From positions 1 to 53,169 of the forward strand of contig JAULBX010026030.1 in the NCBI GenBank assembly GCA_032358255.1: a DNA stretch of 53,169 bases, in the 5' to 3' direction. Shown piece by piece: positions 33,052-45,553 of this stretch; position 1 is the first letter of the stretch, and every line of letters begins with the position of its first letter. Source of the DNA: Heterotrichella gracilis. Lineage: Eukaryota > Sar > Xanthophyceae > Tribonematales > Xanthonemataceae. Both the position numbers and the translations under genes were made by a program. Under the pieces are notes generated by a model. The model was given only the letters and a program-made list of their open reading frames with translations, was not told the origin of the DNA and did no database searches.

Positions 33052-36000
33052 TCAGGGCTCAAATAGCGCCATCCCCACACCACCCACGTCTCCCTCCTGC
33101 CCCCCACCCCCCTCCACGCCCCCTGCCCCCCCACCCGTGACAGCGCGCGTGCCCCTCATGCTACCCAGCGCCACACCACCAGCCACCTCCCCCACTGCGG
33201 TGGCTTCAGCAGCTGCAGCTGTGGCTGTGGCTGTGGCTGTGGCTGTGGCAGCTGCGTCCCTCTTGCCCTGTGCAGCCGCCTGTGCCCCCTCTGCTACCCC
33301 CATCTCTCGCGCAATCTCTTGCGCACGGTCAGACACCTGCGGAGAAGGGGAGGGATGGAGGTGGGGGCAGTGGAAATGATGTGTCGGTGGTGGGCATCTG
33401 GAAGAGTGCAGGTGACAGGAAAAAGTGTTGCTGCCTTCCCATGCATCAGCTGGGCTCACAAGGCAACCACTCTCCACCTGCACGGTTATAGCCCCAGGTG
33501 TGCACTGCCTGGTGATTACATCCCCAGTAAGACTACCTGCTATTCGCTATCTATGTATTGTTTTTTGCATTTGCGCGCACCTCCTTGTCCTGCTCCTTTG
33601 CCACCACCTCCTTGATCTCCTTCTTGCCCTTCTGCACAGTCTTCTCAGCAAGCTCAACAGCAGCCTCCACGGCCGCAGTGATGTTCACCTCACCGCCACC
33701 GCTCCCCTTGCCAATCTGCTGCAGCACCTGCAAAAGAATTTCATGAAGTCAAAATCCCTAATACACAACAGGGATTCACCTTCTTTGGCAGGCTATTGCA
33801 CATAGAAGTTGCCCAGCAACTTTCAAATATTATTATTTTCAACTGCAGCAAAAAGGAGGACATGATCCGACTCAAATAGAGAGCAGAAGAGGTGATGCAA
33901 AATGAACTAAAATAGGAGGAAGAGACAAGCTACAGATCGAGAGACGGGCTCACACAAACAGGGAAAAGGTTGAGATATGCAGGGGCTTGAGCCGAATGAG
34001 AAACACTCACCTGCTCGGTGGCATTGGAGTTGAGAGCGATGGGAGTAACGGAGGCGGTTGGCGGGGCAGCGGTGGTGGAGGGTCTGGTGGTGGAGGTGGA
34101 GGAGGGGGTGGCTGTGGCTGTGGTTTTGGCATCTGCCAGCTCCTGTGCCTGCGTATCCTCCTTTTCCTCCTTGGCCAGGTCCTCCACCATGGTCATGAGG
34201 GCGCTGGTCTTGTCGGTCTGAAAAGGGGGAGGTGTGTGTGGACATAATACTTGGACATGTCAAAGCGAGTGAACACCTGGCAGGGAAGTGCCATCACATT
34301 ACATTGGACACCAAACGTAAAAAGAATTTGAAGAAGGAAAATAGTGCAATAGTAATGTGACATAATTATTTATATGCAATGTGATGTAAATAATGCCGCC
34401 GTGTTTGGGAGCGTTTGGTTTCTTTCTCTCTTCTAATGAATGAATTACATGCAATAGTAATGTGATGTGATGGCGGACAATGGGTATTGGCAATGTAATG
34501 TGATGGCACCAATGGCATCAAACAGGCCAATCGAAGAGCCTGCCCCCACCCACCTTGACCTTCTTCAGCGTCTCCATGGTTGCGTTCACCCTGGCGGCTG
34601 CATCCTGGGTGGTGGTCACTGCCTGCTGGAGCGCACTCAGTGCAGCCTTGTGGCCCTGCACAGGCAAATATAGTGGAATTAAGTTAAATACCTCTAAAAT
34701 TATGCCATCAAGCAGGCAACAACGCCCCAGCTAGCATGCGCATGCGACTAGCGCATTGGGATAATCCGTAGCTTTGTTAATTCAGCACATTGTGAACAAG
34801 GGGTGGATAGAAATGGATTTGAATGCCTCCCTCCCCCGTCCTTTCCCTGTTCCAACCACCCAGCCCCTGCCCACCAACCTGCTCATCCCCTCCCCTCCTT
34901 GCATCCACAGTGACCCGCTCCACCTCGTCCAGTGCCACCTGCGTCTGGCGTACAGCTGACAGCGTGTCGTTGGTCTGCACAAGGAAGACGTGCAGCTCAG
35001 CAGCGGTGCTGCCACTGCCCTCACCCGCATCATTCTCCGCCTGTAGCAAAGGGAATAACAATATGAGAAAATGGATCTACCTTTCATTTATACAATATGA
35101 CAAACCACTCATGGGGAAAGACACAGCATTAAAAAATACTGATAACCAAATCATAATAACAGTGCCCAAACAGTTACTGCTGCCGTCAACCAGGCATTTA
35201 ATGTAGTATTCCTGTAACTGCAACCATGCAAGCAGTGACGTACCGCTGTGGTGTCCGAGGTGTTACCCTCCCCTGCCAACTCGCCACCTGGCATGCTTCC
35301 AGTGCTCGACGTACGGGTGGCATTCCCTGCCACCTCCTTGCCACCCACCACAGCCCCCTCCTCTGCCTGTCCTTCCTTGCCAGACCCCTGAAAATCACAG
35401 TAACGAAAGCAACACATATTCAGAGTTGCTTACTGGTAATTGGCGCGGCATGTGCAATGCCACTGCTAACCTGGACACATAGCTGGAATCCCATGCAATC
35501 GTGGAAAAAAAAAAAATCGAGTGCTTCTGGACCAGGACATAATTGCGCGATGGCGTCGTACCTGTCCCAGCGCGCCCGCCTCCCCCCCTTTCCCCCCTGC
35601 TTTGCTCCCTTTTCGCCTCCCTTCCTCGGCCTGCACCCTTGCTGCCGTGGCGTTGAGTGTGGCCGTCATTGCCTCCAGGCTGGCCAGTGTTGAGTTGACC
35701 TTGCGCTTCATGCCCTCTAGCTGGACTGTCACCGCGCCTGCAGCGGAGTGGATGATCATGTTGAGATGATCATGATAAGGCTGGGAATGACCATGGTAGT
35801 GGTGGACGGTGATGACAAAGCAGCACATGATCGCAATGATGATGACCTAAATGGCCACCATGATTATGACGGCGCCCACGGTGGTGGTGGCGGCGAAGAA
35901 GCAAAAAGTCATGACAATAACGAGAATGATCACACTGATGATAACAAACATGGATGATGATGGTGATGATGACCACACTGATGATGAAGACGGTGATGAT

Positions 36001-39000
36001 GATGGTAATCACACAGCTGATGGTGTTGACTCACCCAGCACCTCGGCGTCCTTGGTGGCGCTGCTCTTCTGCCCCAGCTGCCACCAAAAGTGCGCAGGCG
36101 TGTCGCGGTCAGCCTGCTGCGTGGCGTTGATGTGCGCGTCAAGGATGGCGGCAGCAGCAACCACCGTGGACAGCGCCTGCGTGGCCTCCTCCTGGATTGA
36201 TGACAGGTGGAGCTCGGCCTCTGAGGCTGCCTCCACAGCCACTGCGGCCACGCGGGCGGCCTGCTCTGTGGCGCTGGCCTTGGCAACCTACAGGGCAAAG
36301 GAAAGGCTTGTTTTAATCAGGATTGGTTGTTGTTTCTTATTTGAATTTGGCTCCTGCTGGGTCATATTGGGTTTTCCACTCAGTGCCTGTCGCTTCCAGC
36401 ATCTGCAGATGTCCGGGTTGCATTTGTGGGAGAAAACACAGCAGAATTCCTCAAGGTTACCCCAACATTTGCTTCTAATCCCTTAACCCTTTTTTCAAAA
36501 CCTTTTCTTTTTTACCCTAACCCTGTCACCCTACTCCCACCTTTGCCTCCTCCTGCGCCAGCTTCTTTGCCATGTTGACCACCTGGTTCTCCTTGTGCAT
36601 GGCCAGGATGGTGGCCTCGGTGCAGTACACAGCGGCAACAATGCCAAAGGCAAGCAGCAGGATGGCCCACCGCCGCCGAGACCGCCACAGCGCAGAGCCT
36701 AAGCAGCACAAAAGGGGAATGGTTGCCAATGATACCGCAAGACTGACTCAGCTCAGGTTGAGTATGAGGGTGGTTGATTTAGGGCCAGAGTGTCAGATGG
36801 TCTGCCATGATGGAGTGCAATTGGGCAATGTGCCCTGTCCATGGCAATGGGACAGTCAGACCACCTGCGCCATAGTCTTGACACGCACTTTTTACGCACT
36901 CTTCATGCTTTGGTTTTTTATCAGACCTCCAGCAGCCCACCTTTGATCATGTCCACGTCGTAGCCCAGCATGCCCCGCTGGCGCGCGGTGATTGCCAGGA
37001 ATATGGCGGCAGGGAACACATACGCGATCAGCACCGAGGCCGTGGCCCCAGTCAGCGCCAGGATGAACTCGGTGTTGGGGATGAGCAGTGCAGCAGCCAG
37101 GGCAATGCCTACATAAATATTGCATATGTGGTGTGTAATCATTGACTTGGTACTGTGAAATCATTCTTTTCTTCTATATGACAACCATGAGAGAGCCACC
37201 TCCACTTACTAGGCCATTGTAATCAAACCAACTTGTAGTTAAATTTAATATGATATACAATAGATGTCTTCATATCCTCAACCCTGTAACTTCTTCACGC
37301 ACACAGGCTCACCTATCGCGCCCACCGTGATGACCTGCTCCTGCATGGCAGTCAGCACCGGCATCTGCCCTGGCTGCTGCACCACCACCTCCTCCCCCAG
37401 CGGGGCCAGCAGCGGCAGGAAGATGGTGTGCAGGGGGAGCACCACCAGGGGCACGGTGCCCAGCACGCTGAAGCCGTACCCAAACTTGAGCAGGCTCTCG
37501 AAGGCCAGGCGCAGTCCTGAGGTGTTGGGGCCTCCCAGGTTGCGGAGCAGGTCACCATTGGTCCTGGAAGAGGAGCCAATTTTCAGCGGGAGCACTGGCA
37601 AGGGGTGTGTGGGTAGACAACATGCACAAGGATGGAGACTACGTGCAAAAAGAGGCGCTGTTTGGAGGTAAGTTTGAGCAGGCTTTTGACTGTCAGGTGC
37701 ACGTCCTCACAGATTGTGGAGCAGGTCACCGTTGGTCCTACAAAGAGAAGTCCTGTACATTGTGATGTAATTTATTGTGATATAATACGTGCATTCCAGA
37801 AGTACGTGCTGTAGCCAGATATTCCAACAGTAGTTGACAATAGCAAAACAACGAAGTTAAATTTATACATTTCTGCAGCCAGGATCAAGTGGAACTGATA
37901 TATGACAATGCGGTAAACCGTGTCCACCAACCCACCTTGACCCAAACGCCACATATCCACAAGTGCCAATGGTGATGTAGATGCAGGCGCTGAGGAACAC
38001 GCTCTGCACGCCAAGCCACATGATTAGTTACCAATCATAGCTGCAAGCCGAAGCGATTCCATTATCCACCAGTGGACGCATTGGGGCACGCATGCGCCAT
38101 GCCTCAGCAAACCATTTCCTCTGTGGCATGGCCCACAGAGCTGGTAGGGGCAAAGGATGGTCTTAATACGTAAAACTACCTTTTTTATTTCCATCAATCC
38201 TATACTGTAATCTGTCATGAATTGTACATTCACCCACCTGCTGCACCACGCTGTTCATTCGGCTGATGGTGGGCATCCGCAGGGAGGCGAAGATCTGGAA
38301 CAAGAATTGATGCGCAGTGAAGCCATACACCATGACCGGGAAGGCAACCAGCACACCCTCCCACCGCCAAAGCACCACCGGGCCTGCGTGGCAGCACCGT
38401 TTGTTCAAGGTTTCGGGTTCATAAAAGTAGCAAAACGCCCCTGGACCCACATTGCAAACACATGGATGCTTTTTCTACAGTGCCAGGCAACAACATGCTC
38501 TTGAAGGTTGATGATGGTTAAGTCAGCTACAATTGCTACGAGCAGGCATGCATGAATATATTTTTTGAGTGATGGTGCAGTGTAACATCATGTAGCAGGT
38601 CCTGTTCTAGCCATTCCCATGCGCTACCCCAACACCACACTGCACCGCATGTAAAACTGCTAGCGGCACAATGGCCGGCATCATCATCGCCACACAGCGG
38701 GCAGCATGGCTACCAAGCAAATCAACAGCAGGCTTTGACCTCCAAGTCCCTGAGCCCTGACCCCAGCCGTTGGCACACCTGGCACTGTTTGAGGCACCAC
38801 TGCCAGCATGGCCACCATGACGGTGAACACCAGGATGAAGCCCACACTGCCTTGTGATACCAGGGCCAGCAGGTGGGGGCTGCGCACAAACAGCGCCACC
38901 GGCAGCGCCCCAAACAGCGTGATCACTACGCACAAATGGGGCACATTGAGCTAATACACAAAAACAATTTATTCAAAATGCCAAAAAAATGCAAAAAAAT

Positions 39001-40647
39001 ATATACATGATTTGATAGTCAACAATATTCCGTCTTAAAATATTACTCATCATCCATCCGCCACACATCGATGCTGATGCAGCCAACAGCATCGATGTGC
39101 GGCGAATGGATGTGCGCGTGATGCAGCCAACACGCACACATGCATGCCTTACCTAGCATGAGCACCGGGCGAGAGGGCTCGGCTCCTGGTGGGATGATTG
39201 TACCAGCCTGCACAGCGCACACCGCTGTTTCAGAACTGATGCCGTCGCATTCAAATGCTATCACATCGCAGCGCCTTATAGAGGACTGGGGTGCTTGGCA
39301 TGCGATCACCATTTTGATGCATCCTATGTGGGTCATGTGGATGTGGTGGACATAAGCATGCAGTGCGGATTGCGTGGGCATGGCGTGTGCATGGAGTACC
39401 ACCAAAGGGTACACTTCTGCCAGAATGTTGATGAGTAGGGCATTGCAATATTTATTTTGACCGTGCATGCGCTTGATCATGACTGCAGCCATTGCGGTCC
39501 ATTGCGGTGCGTGGCCTGTGCATGGCGTACCACCGAAGACCACACATCCGCCAGGATATTGATGTAGGCCACCAGGGATCCCATGTTCAGCGTGCTGATG
39601 CAGAAATCCACCGCCCGCTGCCCGTACTTCCCAAAGCTGTCCCGCGCAATCTCCTCATAGGTGCGCTTCCCTGCTAGCTGGCTGGAGAGTAGCAATAACC
39701 GCATGGACATCTCACTGGCCACTAGGTTCAATACCACCAGCAGGGTTGCGAGGATGACCCCGCAAGACTTGTAGCAGTAGGGGTAGCCCAGGACCGAGGC
39801 TCCCAGGATGCAGTTGATGAGGTTGTATACCGACTCCGTCTCGTTGGTCTTGCCGTCATCGAAGATGGAGAAGGAGGGTATGGGTGCACTGTCCGCGCGC
39901 TGGGACATTGCTGAGTTGGAGCGGATGAATGCCCTGCCATTCTGTAGCCAAAGCCCATGCGTTGTGTCAGTAGGAGGAACTTGCATACCCAACAGGTCAA
40001 TTAAATCAATATGCTATTCTGTTGATCATTAGAGGGTCAATACCCCATTAACCCATGAAAGCGTATAGATGGATGGAAGTAACGGATGTGGGTTGCAATG
40101 TCCCAAAATCACGTGCATGGCTGTGCGCGACTAACCCGCTCACCCTGTGGGACAAGTACATGGGTGCCCGGGTGGGACACACCCCACCAACAGCGGCCAC
40201 ATGCCATGCACTCCTGTGCTTCACAAGTTCTTACCTTGTGGGCCAGAGTGCTGGACACCTTAGGTGACATGGCAGCACCTTCAGCAGGCTCTGTCAACGA
40301 TTCTTCAGTGAATGGGGTTGCAGCTGCATGGCACAGGCACTTCATTGGCCAACATACCTAACCCAGTTGGACCTCCGAGTGCGCAGGGTCAACATGTGTC
40401 AGAATAGGGCTGCCTGGCATGGGCTCTTCCAGACTGACTGCTAAATTGACTAGAGTGCTGCAAACTTCAAGTGGAGTGGAACTGCGGTGCATGTGAACAC
40501 CAGTCCCCGGCAGATGCGCTCCTCACCCATTGAGTGGAGCTCTGCATTTTCCAGGGGGACGCTGTCCACTGAGACAGACCTCCGGAGCAGGCTTTTACTG
40601 GAGAGTGGGTCAGCGTTGTTGTTACCCCTCCCTGCTGCGCCCACCAT
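33052..40647 (-). CDS. AAAP/SLC38-type amino-acid transporter with coiled-coil, sequon-rich tail
   Basis: Exons in transcription order: 40647-40527, 40323-40235, 39941-39531, 39207-39153, 38925-38779, 38383-38238, 38003-37936, 37563-37313, 37108-36941, 36698-36541, 36287-36035, 35737-35562, 35387-35244, 35040-34879, 34655-34554, 34217-34011, 33727-33581, 33336-33052 (TGA), giving 1029 residues. The cytosolic N-terminus has an RRSVSVDS motif. Residues about 95-520 form about 11 membrane helices with AAAP hallmarks (NLINCILGASVLGYPY, MVYGFTAHQF, GYVAFGS, IPNTEFILALTGATASV). The last helix is WAILLLAFGIVAAVY. An odd number of helices puts the tail outside or in a lumen. That tail (about 540-1029) is helical and Ala/Glu-rich, with nine N-x-S/T sequons, then an (AT)n stretch and a Gly-rich end. 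The transporter family moves neutral amino acids with H+ or Na+. Confidence 0.88.
35750..36010. repeat. Imperfect GAT/ATG trinucleotide-rich tract
   Basis: Low-complexity GAT, GATGATG and CATGAT repeats in the transporter intron between exons 11 and 12. The open frames here are compositional. Confidence 0.8.
37547..37745 (-). repeat. Duplicated acceptor/exon start, offset 174
   Basis: On the plus strand GCAGGTCACCATTGGTCCT (37547) is repeated as GCAGGTCACCGTTGGTCCT (37721). In the transcript this is the start of transporter exon 8 with its AG acceptor; the copy lies in the upstream intron. Confidence 0.85.
39370..39585 (-). repeat. Copy of an exon end with donor, offset about 131
   Basis: The 3' end of transporter exon 3 (encoding INILADVW and the following donor) is copied at about 39377-39440, where the same frame would read INILAEVY. 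Flanking CATTGCGGT-like sequence is also repeated. Confidence 0.8.
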
Positions 40648-41741
40648 AAGTTGCACCCACCCAGTGGCAACAAGCCACCCACCACCAAGCCCCCACCAAG
40701 GTGGGGAGGGATACTGCTAGTACAGCTGCAGCACCTTCCTGTGTGCATAACACAACCTGTGAGACCTGGTAGACAAGGAAAGGAGCAACCTTGGAGGTGG
40801 TAACTGGGTGTCCAAGGTCCAAGAAGGGGTGGGCGTGTGGTTTTCGTGGTAGATGCAGTTAGGTACAGAGCAGACTGTCGTAGCAAGGTAAACCGCAAGC
40901 AACGTCCGAGATAAGGTTGTGCTCAAGAACTAGGTGAAGGTGGGTGCAGCAGCTAGGGCAGGATATTGAAGACACCCTACTTGACAAGCCAATTCGAGGT
41001 GCCTTTTGTATAGCACATGTGCAATGCACCTCTTTACTCCAGCAACCGACTACAAGGCAGTGAAGACCCTTATAAGAAAGACGCCTTACCTCAACTTTCC
41101 TTTTCACTTATGCCTGCTCAACGTGCTGCAGCAGTAATACGACGTGCTAGCAATAGTACGAAGTGCTAGACCCAGTACGGAGCAGACTGGGAGTCTATAG
41201 TATGCGGCTTGTATACAAGAGCCAGCAGTAGGTGTCAACTTAACGCAGGTGTATACAAGTTCATATTACTGCAGAGGAAGCCAGACACTTGAACTTTGTA
41301 GCGAGAAAATTCCATAGGATGTGGTGCAACTTGGAATGATGTAAGTTAACCCCTCGTGTTATGGTGTCCAAGACAAGCATGCAAGCAGTGAGATACTACG
41401 TCACAGCCGTATGCCAGGTTTACATATCAGCAGTATGCAATTGTGCCTAAAAACATTGACAATTTGGTTGCGTTTTGCAGGGAACTGTTGGATCAGTGTT
41501 GGATCAGCTCCATGATGATAATCATTGCTTTGATTGCTGCACAGCCAATTACATTTGCCCTTTTCATGGAAAATCCAAAATTGCTGGACACCCTAACACA
41601 AACTCTTTTAGGTGGCCCCAGTCACTGCATTGGTAGCATCGTAACAGCATTGCAGCCTCCCCCGGCTCAAATCCCAGCTCAGATCCACCATTGCAGACGA
41701 CGATGGTCAACATCATCCAGGAGCTATGAACAGCAGTTCCT
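40648..41741. other. Intergenic region
   Basis: Should hold the promoter of the transporter and the 3' UTR of SDS22, both on the minus strand. A short motif GTACGRAGTGCTAGA-like recurs near 41137-41175. No gene was recognised. Confidence 0.45.
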
Positions 41742-44659
41742 TCAGGAGTCCAATATGTTCGCGTCGAGCTGCACTAAATGGGGCAGCAGCGCCCTCAGCC
41801 GCTGCTTGTAGCCCGGCTCCGCAGCTACAGGGTTGCCAGACAAATACACGCACGTCAGGCTGTCTTTCACCGGCGCCAGCGCTGCATCCAAGCTGTCCAG
41901 AGGACCGATCTGGTTGTCATTGAGCCACAAGTCTTGGAGCTGTGTGAGCCCATCCAGGCCCTGCACCGCTGTCAGCCGGTTGCTGGCGATGTCCAGCACT
42001 TGGAGGTTGACCAGGGTGCTCAAGCCCTGCACGGGAGGATAAGGGGGAGTAAGTGGGACCAAGCTGATCAATTGATTGATCGTTGGCAAAGGCTGTAGGT
42101 TGAGGGTCTCAAGCCCGGCACATGCGAATACAGCAGAGAGGAGCATGATCAGTGTGATGACGTGCACAAGTGGGTCAGTGTGGCTGAATAGGCCAGAGGG
42201 ACCAAGCGCTGCAGAGACGCACACAAGGGTCATTATGGCGGCGCACTCTAAGAGAGCAGTCGATTGTGGCCAAGCACTGTCCAATTTGGACGAGGTTGCT
42301 GAGGGTCTCAAGCAAAAGGGAACCATATTGACATGTTTGATGACTGCAGGTGGCGCCTGTAATGATTATTCTAATAATATTGTGCGCATCATAATGTGAT
42401 TGCGGGTGGGACTTGAAATGATGATCATGAATGGATTGCCGCACATACGCACCTCCATTGTCTCGATGCCATTGTGCGACAGGTACAGCTCCTCCAGGGC
42501 GGTGCACTGCTCAATGCCAGCGATGCGCGTCAGGCGGTTGGATTGCAGCGACAGCTGGCGCAGGTTGGTCAACCTGCACAGGCACCTCGCACGTCATGCC
42601 ATTCTCCTTTCCGCTTCTTTAATGAACCATTGCTTGGTTCATGATGGTTTTCTTCACAGGGCTGGCAGGCGCAAGGCATGTAGGAGCTGCATGCCTACAG
42701 CTGTGTTGCGAGCACACTTGACAATCTTTCATTATTTCTTGTAAACCACCACACCGACCAGGGCGGCTCGCAATACGCCTGTCCAAGAAAGGAAGTTTTT
42801 TTCCACAGGGAACGCCAACACACGGTATTTTCTTGTGAAGCCACGCGTGGTAGCAAGGAGCAGCTCTTTCGCCAGACATTGCAACCAATTCCAGGCACCA
42901 TGTGCAGGTACCAGCCTACCTGTAGAGGTCCTCCATGGCCGCTATCCTGTTCCTGCCCAGCCACAGCTGCTGCAGCTTCTCCAGCGCCCCCAGGTTCTCC
43001 ATCAACCGTATGCGGTTGGACCCCAGCTCAAGCAGCTGAAGCTGGGTGAGGTGGCCCAGGCCCTCTATTTGCATCACCTGTTTGAGAATGAGAGTGATAG
43101 TGAGTACCCGTCGCGGCTCAAAAACCACAGGCAACATGCTGGGGACATGGGCAGCATCCCTTGCAGCAGACGTGTGGCAGAGCATGCCCGCCCATACGCA
43201 AAAATACTGGTTCGCCAAAACAAGGATCATCCCATCACCTTGTTGCTGGCCACAAACAGCTCCCTGAGTCCCAGGGATGCCAGGCTGGCGATGGATCCCA
43301 GGGAGCGGATCTCGTTGTAGGACAGCTCCAGGCGGGTGAGGCTGGAGAAGGCAGACAGGTCTGGGGCCTGCGCAGGTGAGGTGCGGGTGAGTCCCGCGGC
43401 AGCGAACCCATGCATGGATATGCAATAATGCATGCCTTTGTGCGCCGCAAAAATCATGATGATATTGATCATAAGAAATACGATAAGAATGATGATAGTA
43501 AATAATGGAATGAAACTGTCATGGATACTGTAGCAAATGGCAGTGGAGATAGGCACCCACGGGACAGGCAGGCGACCCAAACCCTCAGCGTAAACCCTGA
43601 ACATTAACAGGTAGGCACATGCTGCTCACCTGCTGCAGCTGGTTGTCGTGCAGTACCAACTCCTGGAGACCTGCATACATATTATTTAGGGTTTTAAGGT
43701 TTAGAATTTAGGGATTTAGAGTGTCTCACCACAGACAGATACGGGAACCAGCGTGTACAATACCCCAAGCAGGGTATACAAAACCATAAACAGCACGATG
43801 CCCCTCACCTGGTGCGGATGCAAGCTGGCTGAGCTGAGAGCTGTCTGTTAGCAGGTTCTGTCGCAAGGATAGCTTTTGTAGGCCTGGAAACAACCCCACT
43901 TCAGCATCAATACCTGTGCCATGCCATCTGCCCAACATGCACCCTGGCGGCCCAGCATCGAGTTTGCAATATGCGATATCATATTACATGTGCTACCAGA
44001 CTGGTGGTGTCAGTCACTAACACCAAACCTGTAAGGGTTTGAGCTGAAGCAACCACCTGGCTGTGCTCACCTGTCAGTGCAAGCAGCTTAGGCTCGAGGG
44101 TGGCCAGCCGGTTTGCGGTCAAATCCACTACCTGCACAAGCCACACTGCCTGTTAAGCTGGCTCAAAATACCACTGGTCCAGAGGTAGGATTAGCAGTGC
44201 CAGGAAAGGGCTGGCCGGCGCAGGGTGCGGAGGCCAAACTGCTAGCCTTTTACACATTGCTGCATGCACGGACTTTACGAACAATCACCTGTACACCATC
44301 GGCAGGCATGTTCTGGCCTGGAAGGTTTAGGGTCCTAACCTTGCTGTGACACGGTACAACCTCTTGAGCAGGGGTTAATACTCAGCTGACACCTTGGCAG
44401 ACGGGTACACACAGAGTGCTTGGTGTGTGCCCAGCGTTGGTGGATACACCCCAACTGAGGCACGCATTTAGCTGCCACCTATGACGCCCTCGTTCCCTGT
44501 GTCACACTATGACCTACTCCTCAGGCACAGTAGAAAGCTGGGTACCTTGAGCGTTGGGCTGAGCGGCACGTCAGCCAGCGAGTGCAGGTGGGAGTTTGTG
44601 AGGTCCAACTCCTCAACTGCCTCCTCATCCGCAGCTGCAACTGCTCCTGGCTCACCCAT
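41742..44659 (-). CDS. SDS22: SDS22-like leucine-rich repeat regulator of PP1 (PPP1R7)
   Basis: Exons in transcription order: 44659-44546, 44131-44071, 43883-43809, 43670-43630, 43367-43239, 43077-42920, 42573-42453, 42026-41742 (TGA), giving 327 residues. The ATG at 44657-44659 opens MGEPGAVAAADEEAVEELDL. From about residue 18 to the end there are roughly ten to eleven 22-residue LRRs of SDS22 type (for example LQKLSLRQNLL, LTRLELSYNEIRSL, LQLLELGSNRI, LEELYLSHNGIETME, LVNLQVLDIASNRL). The LRRcap-like end has YLSGNP and YKQRLRALLPHLVQLD. The LRQN signature and length fit SDS22, which binds the catalytic subunit of protein phosphatase 1 and controls its maturation and location. The 41-nt exon 4 encodes half a repeat. 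Confidence 0.87.
42000..42330 (-). repeat. Three copies of the last-exon acceptor region of SDS22
   Basis: On the plus strand GGTGCTCAAGCCC (42015) has relatives GGTCTCAAGCCC (42105) and GGTCTCAAGC (42305), each with matching flanks. In the transcript these are imperfect copies of the start of the last exon, at offsets of about 89 and 288. Confidence 0.6.
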
Positions 44660-45553
44660 CCTGCTGTTGGCGGGCTGGGGACTGTACCCGCGGTGGATGT
44701 GTTTGATGTTTTGGTCAATGTGATGCGTCTGTTTTCCTTTCTTTCCTTTTCTTGATGGGTGAAAGGAGTTCAGAGGCCGCTCTCCGAATCAGAGGGAGAA
44801 TTTTCAAGGTATGCACCAGTTGATATGCTTGCTGAGAAGGGTTGCCAGTGGCTGTTGCCCGACTGCTGTGTATTATGCGATGTTGTGGGATGGGTTGTCG
44901 CCGATGCATGCATGCATGTCATGCAAGGCCCGGTCAAACGCTCCAGCAACTGTTTGCAACCTTAGCAGCCAGCGTACACATGAGATGCGATTATGAGAAT
45001 ACCTTCTGCCAAAGCAGCTACAAAGCCGTTGCAGCTCATTCAACATATGCATGCATTACGCCCTCCCCGCTCATCTGCACCAGTTCCTCCCCTGGTCCTG
45101 CATGACTCGGATGCTTTCTGGTATCGCAGCCAATCGTTCGCCTTGCGTCGTGTGCAGCAAAACGCTTTTCTACGCGTACCGAGCACGAGCCCAGGCGTCT
45201 TCTACACGCGCTGCTGTATGCAGACCTTGTGTGTGCACGTTAACAGTTGCGTTGGGTGTGTGGGGCATCCAGAGCTGCGAGGAGCGCACAGGCTACACAG
45301 CATGCTACCTGATAGATACACAAAGACTACACAGCAGCTAGCTAGATATTATGCGCCCGGGATGTAGCTAGTGGGTACTGTCCAACTCTGCGATCCCAGC
45401 TCCTGTGTACGGGCAGGCCTAGGGTTGTGGGGAAAGTTTCGGTCAACCCGTCCGCCCTGGTCTAAGACTGGTCACCACGCGAAACTTCAAAGGACATGTA
45501 TCACCTAGCAGGTGCATGATGCAGCTGTAAAACTACCTTCAGAGGTCCACGTC
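44660..45553. other. Divergent intergenic region
   Basis: Lies between the SDS22 start (-) and the upstream part of the CSK gene (+). It probably contains both promoters. No supported exon was seen. Confidence 0.4.

Noticed and set aside
35748..36486. Asp/His-rich open frame across the GAT tract
   Set aside because: Produced by the trinucleotide-rich intron sequence and by antisense reading of a transporter exon.
37936..37941. Earlier donor GTCAAG for transporter exon 7
   Set aside because: The donor just after 37936 (GTGGGT) also fits the phase and gives the expected AFGS motif, so the weaker site was dropped.
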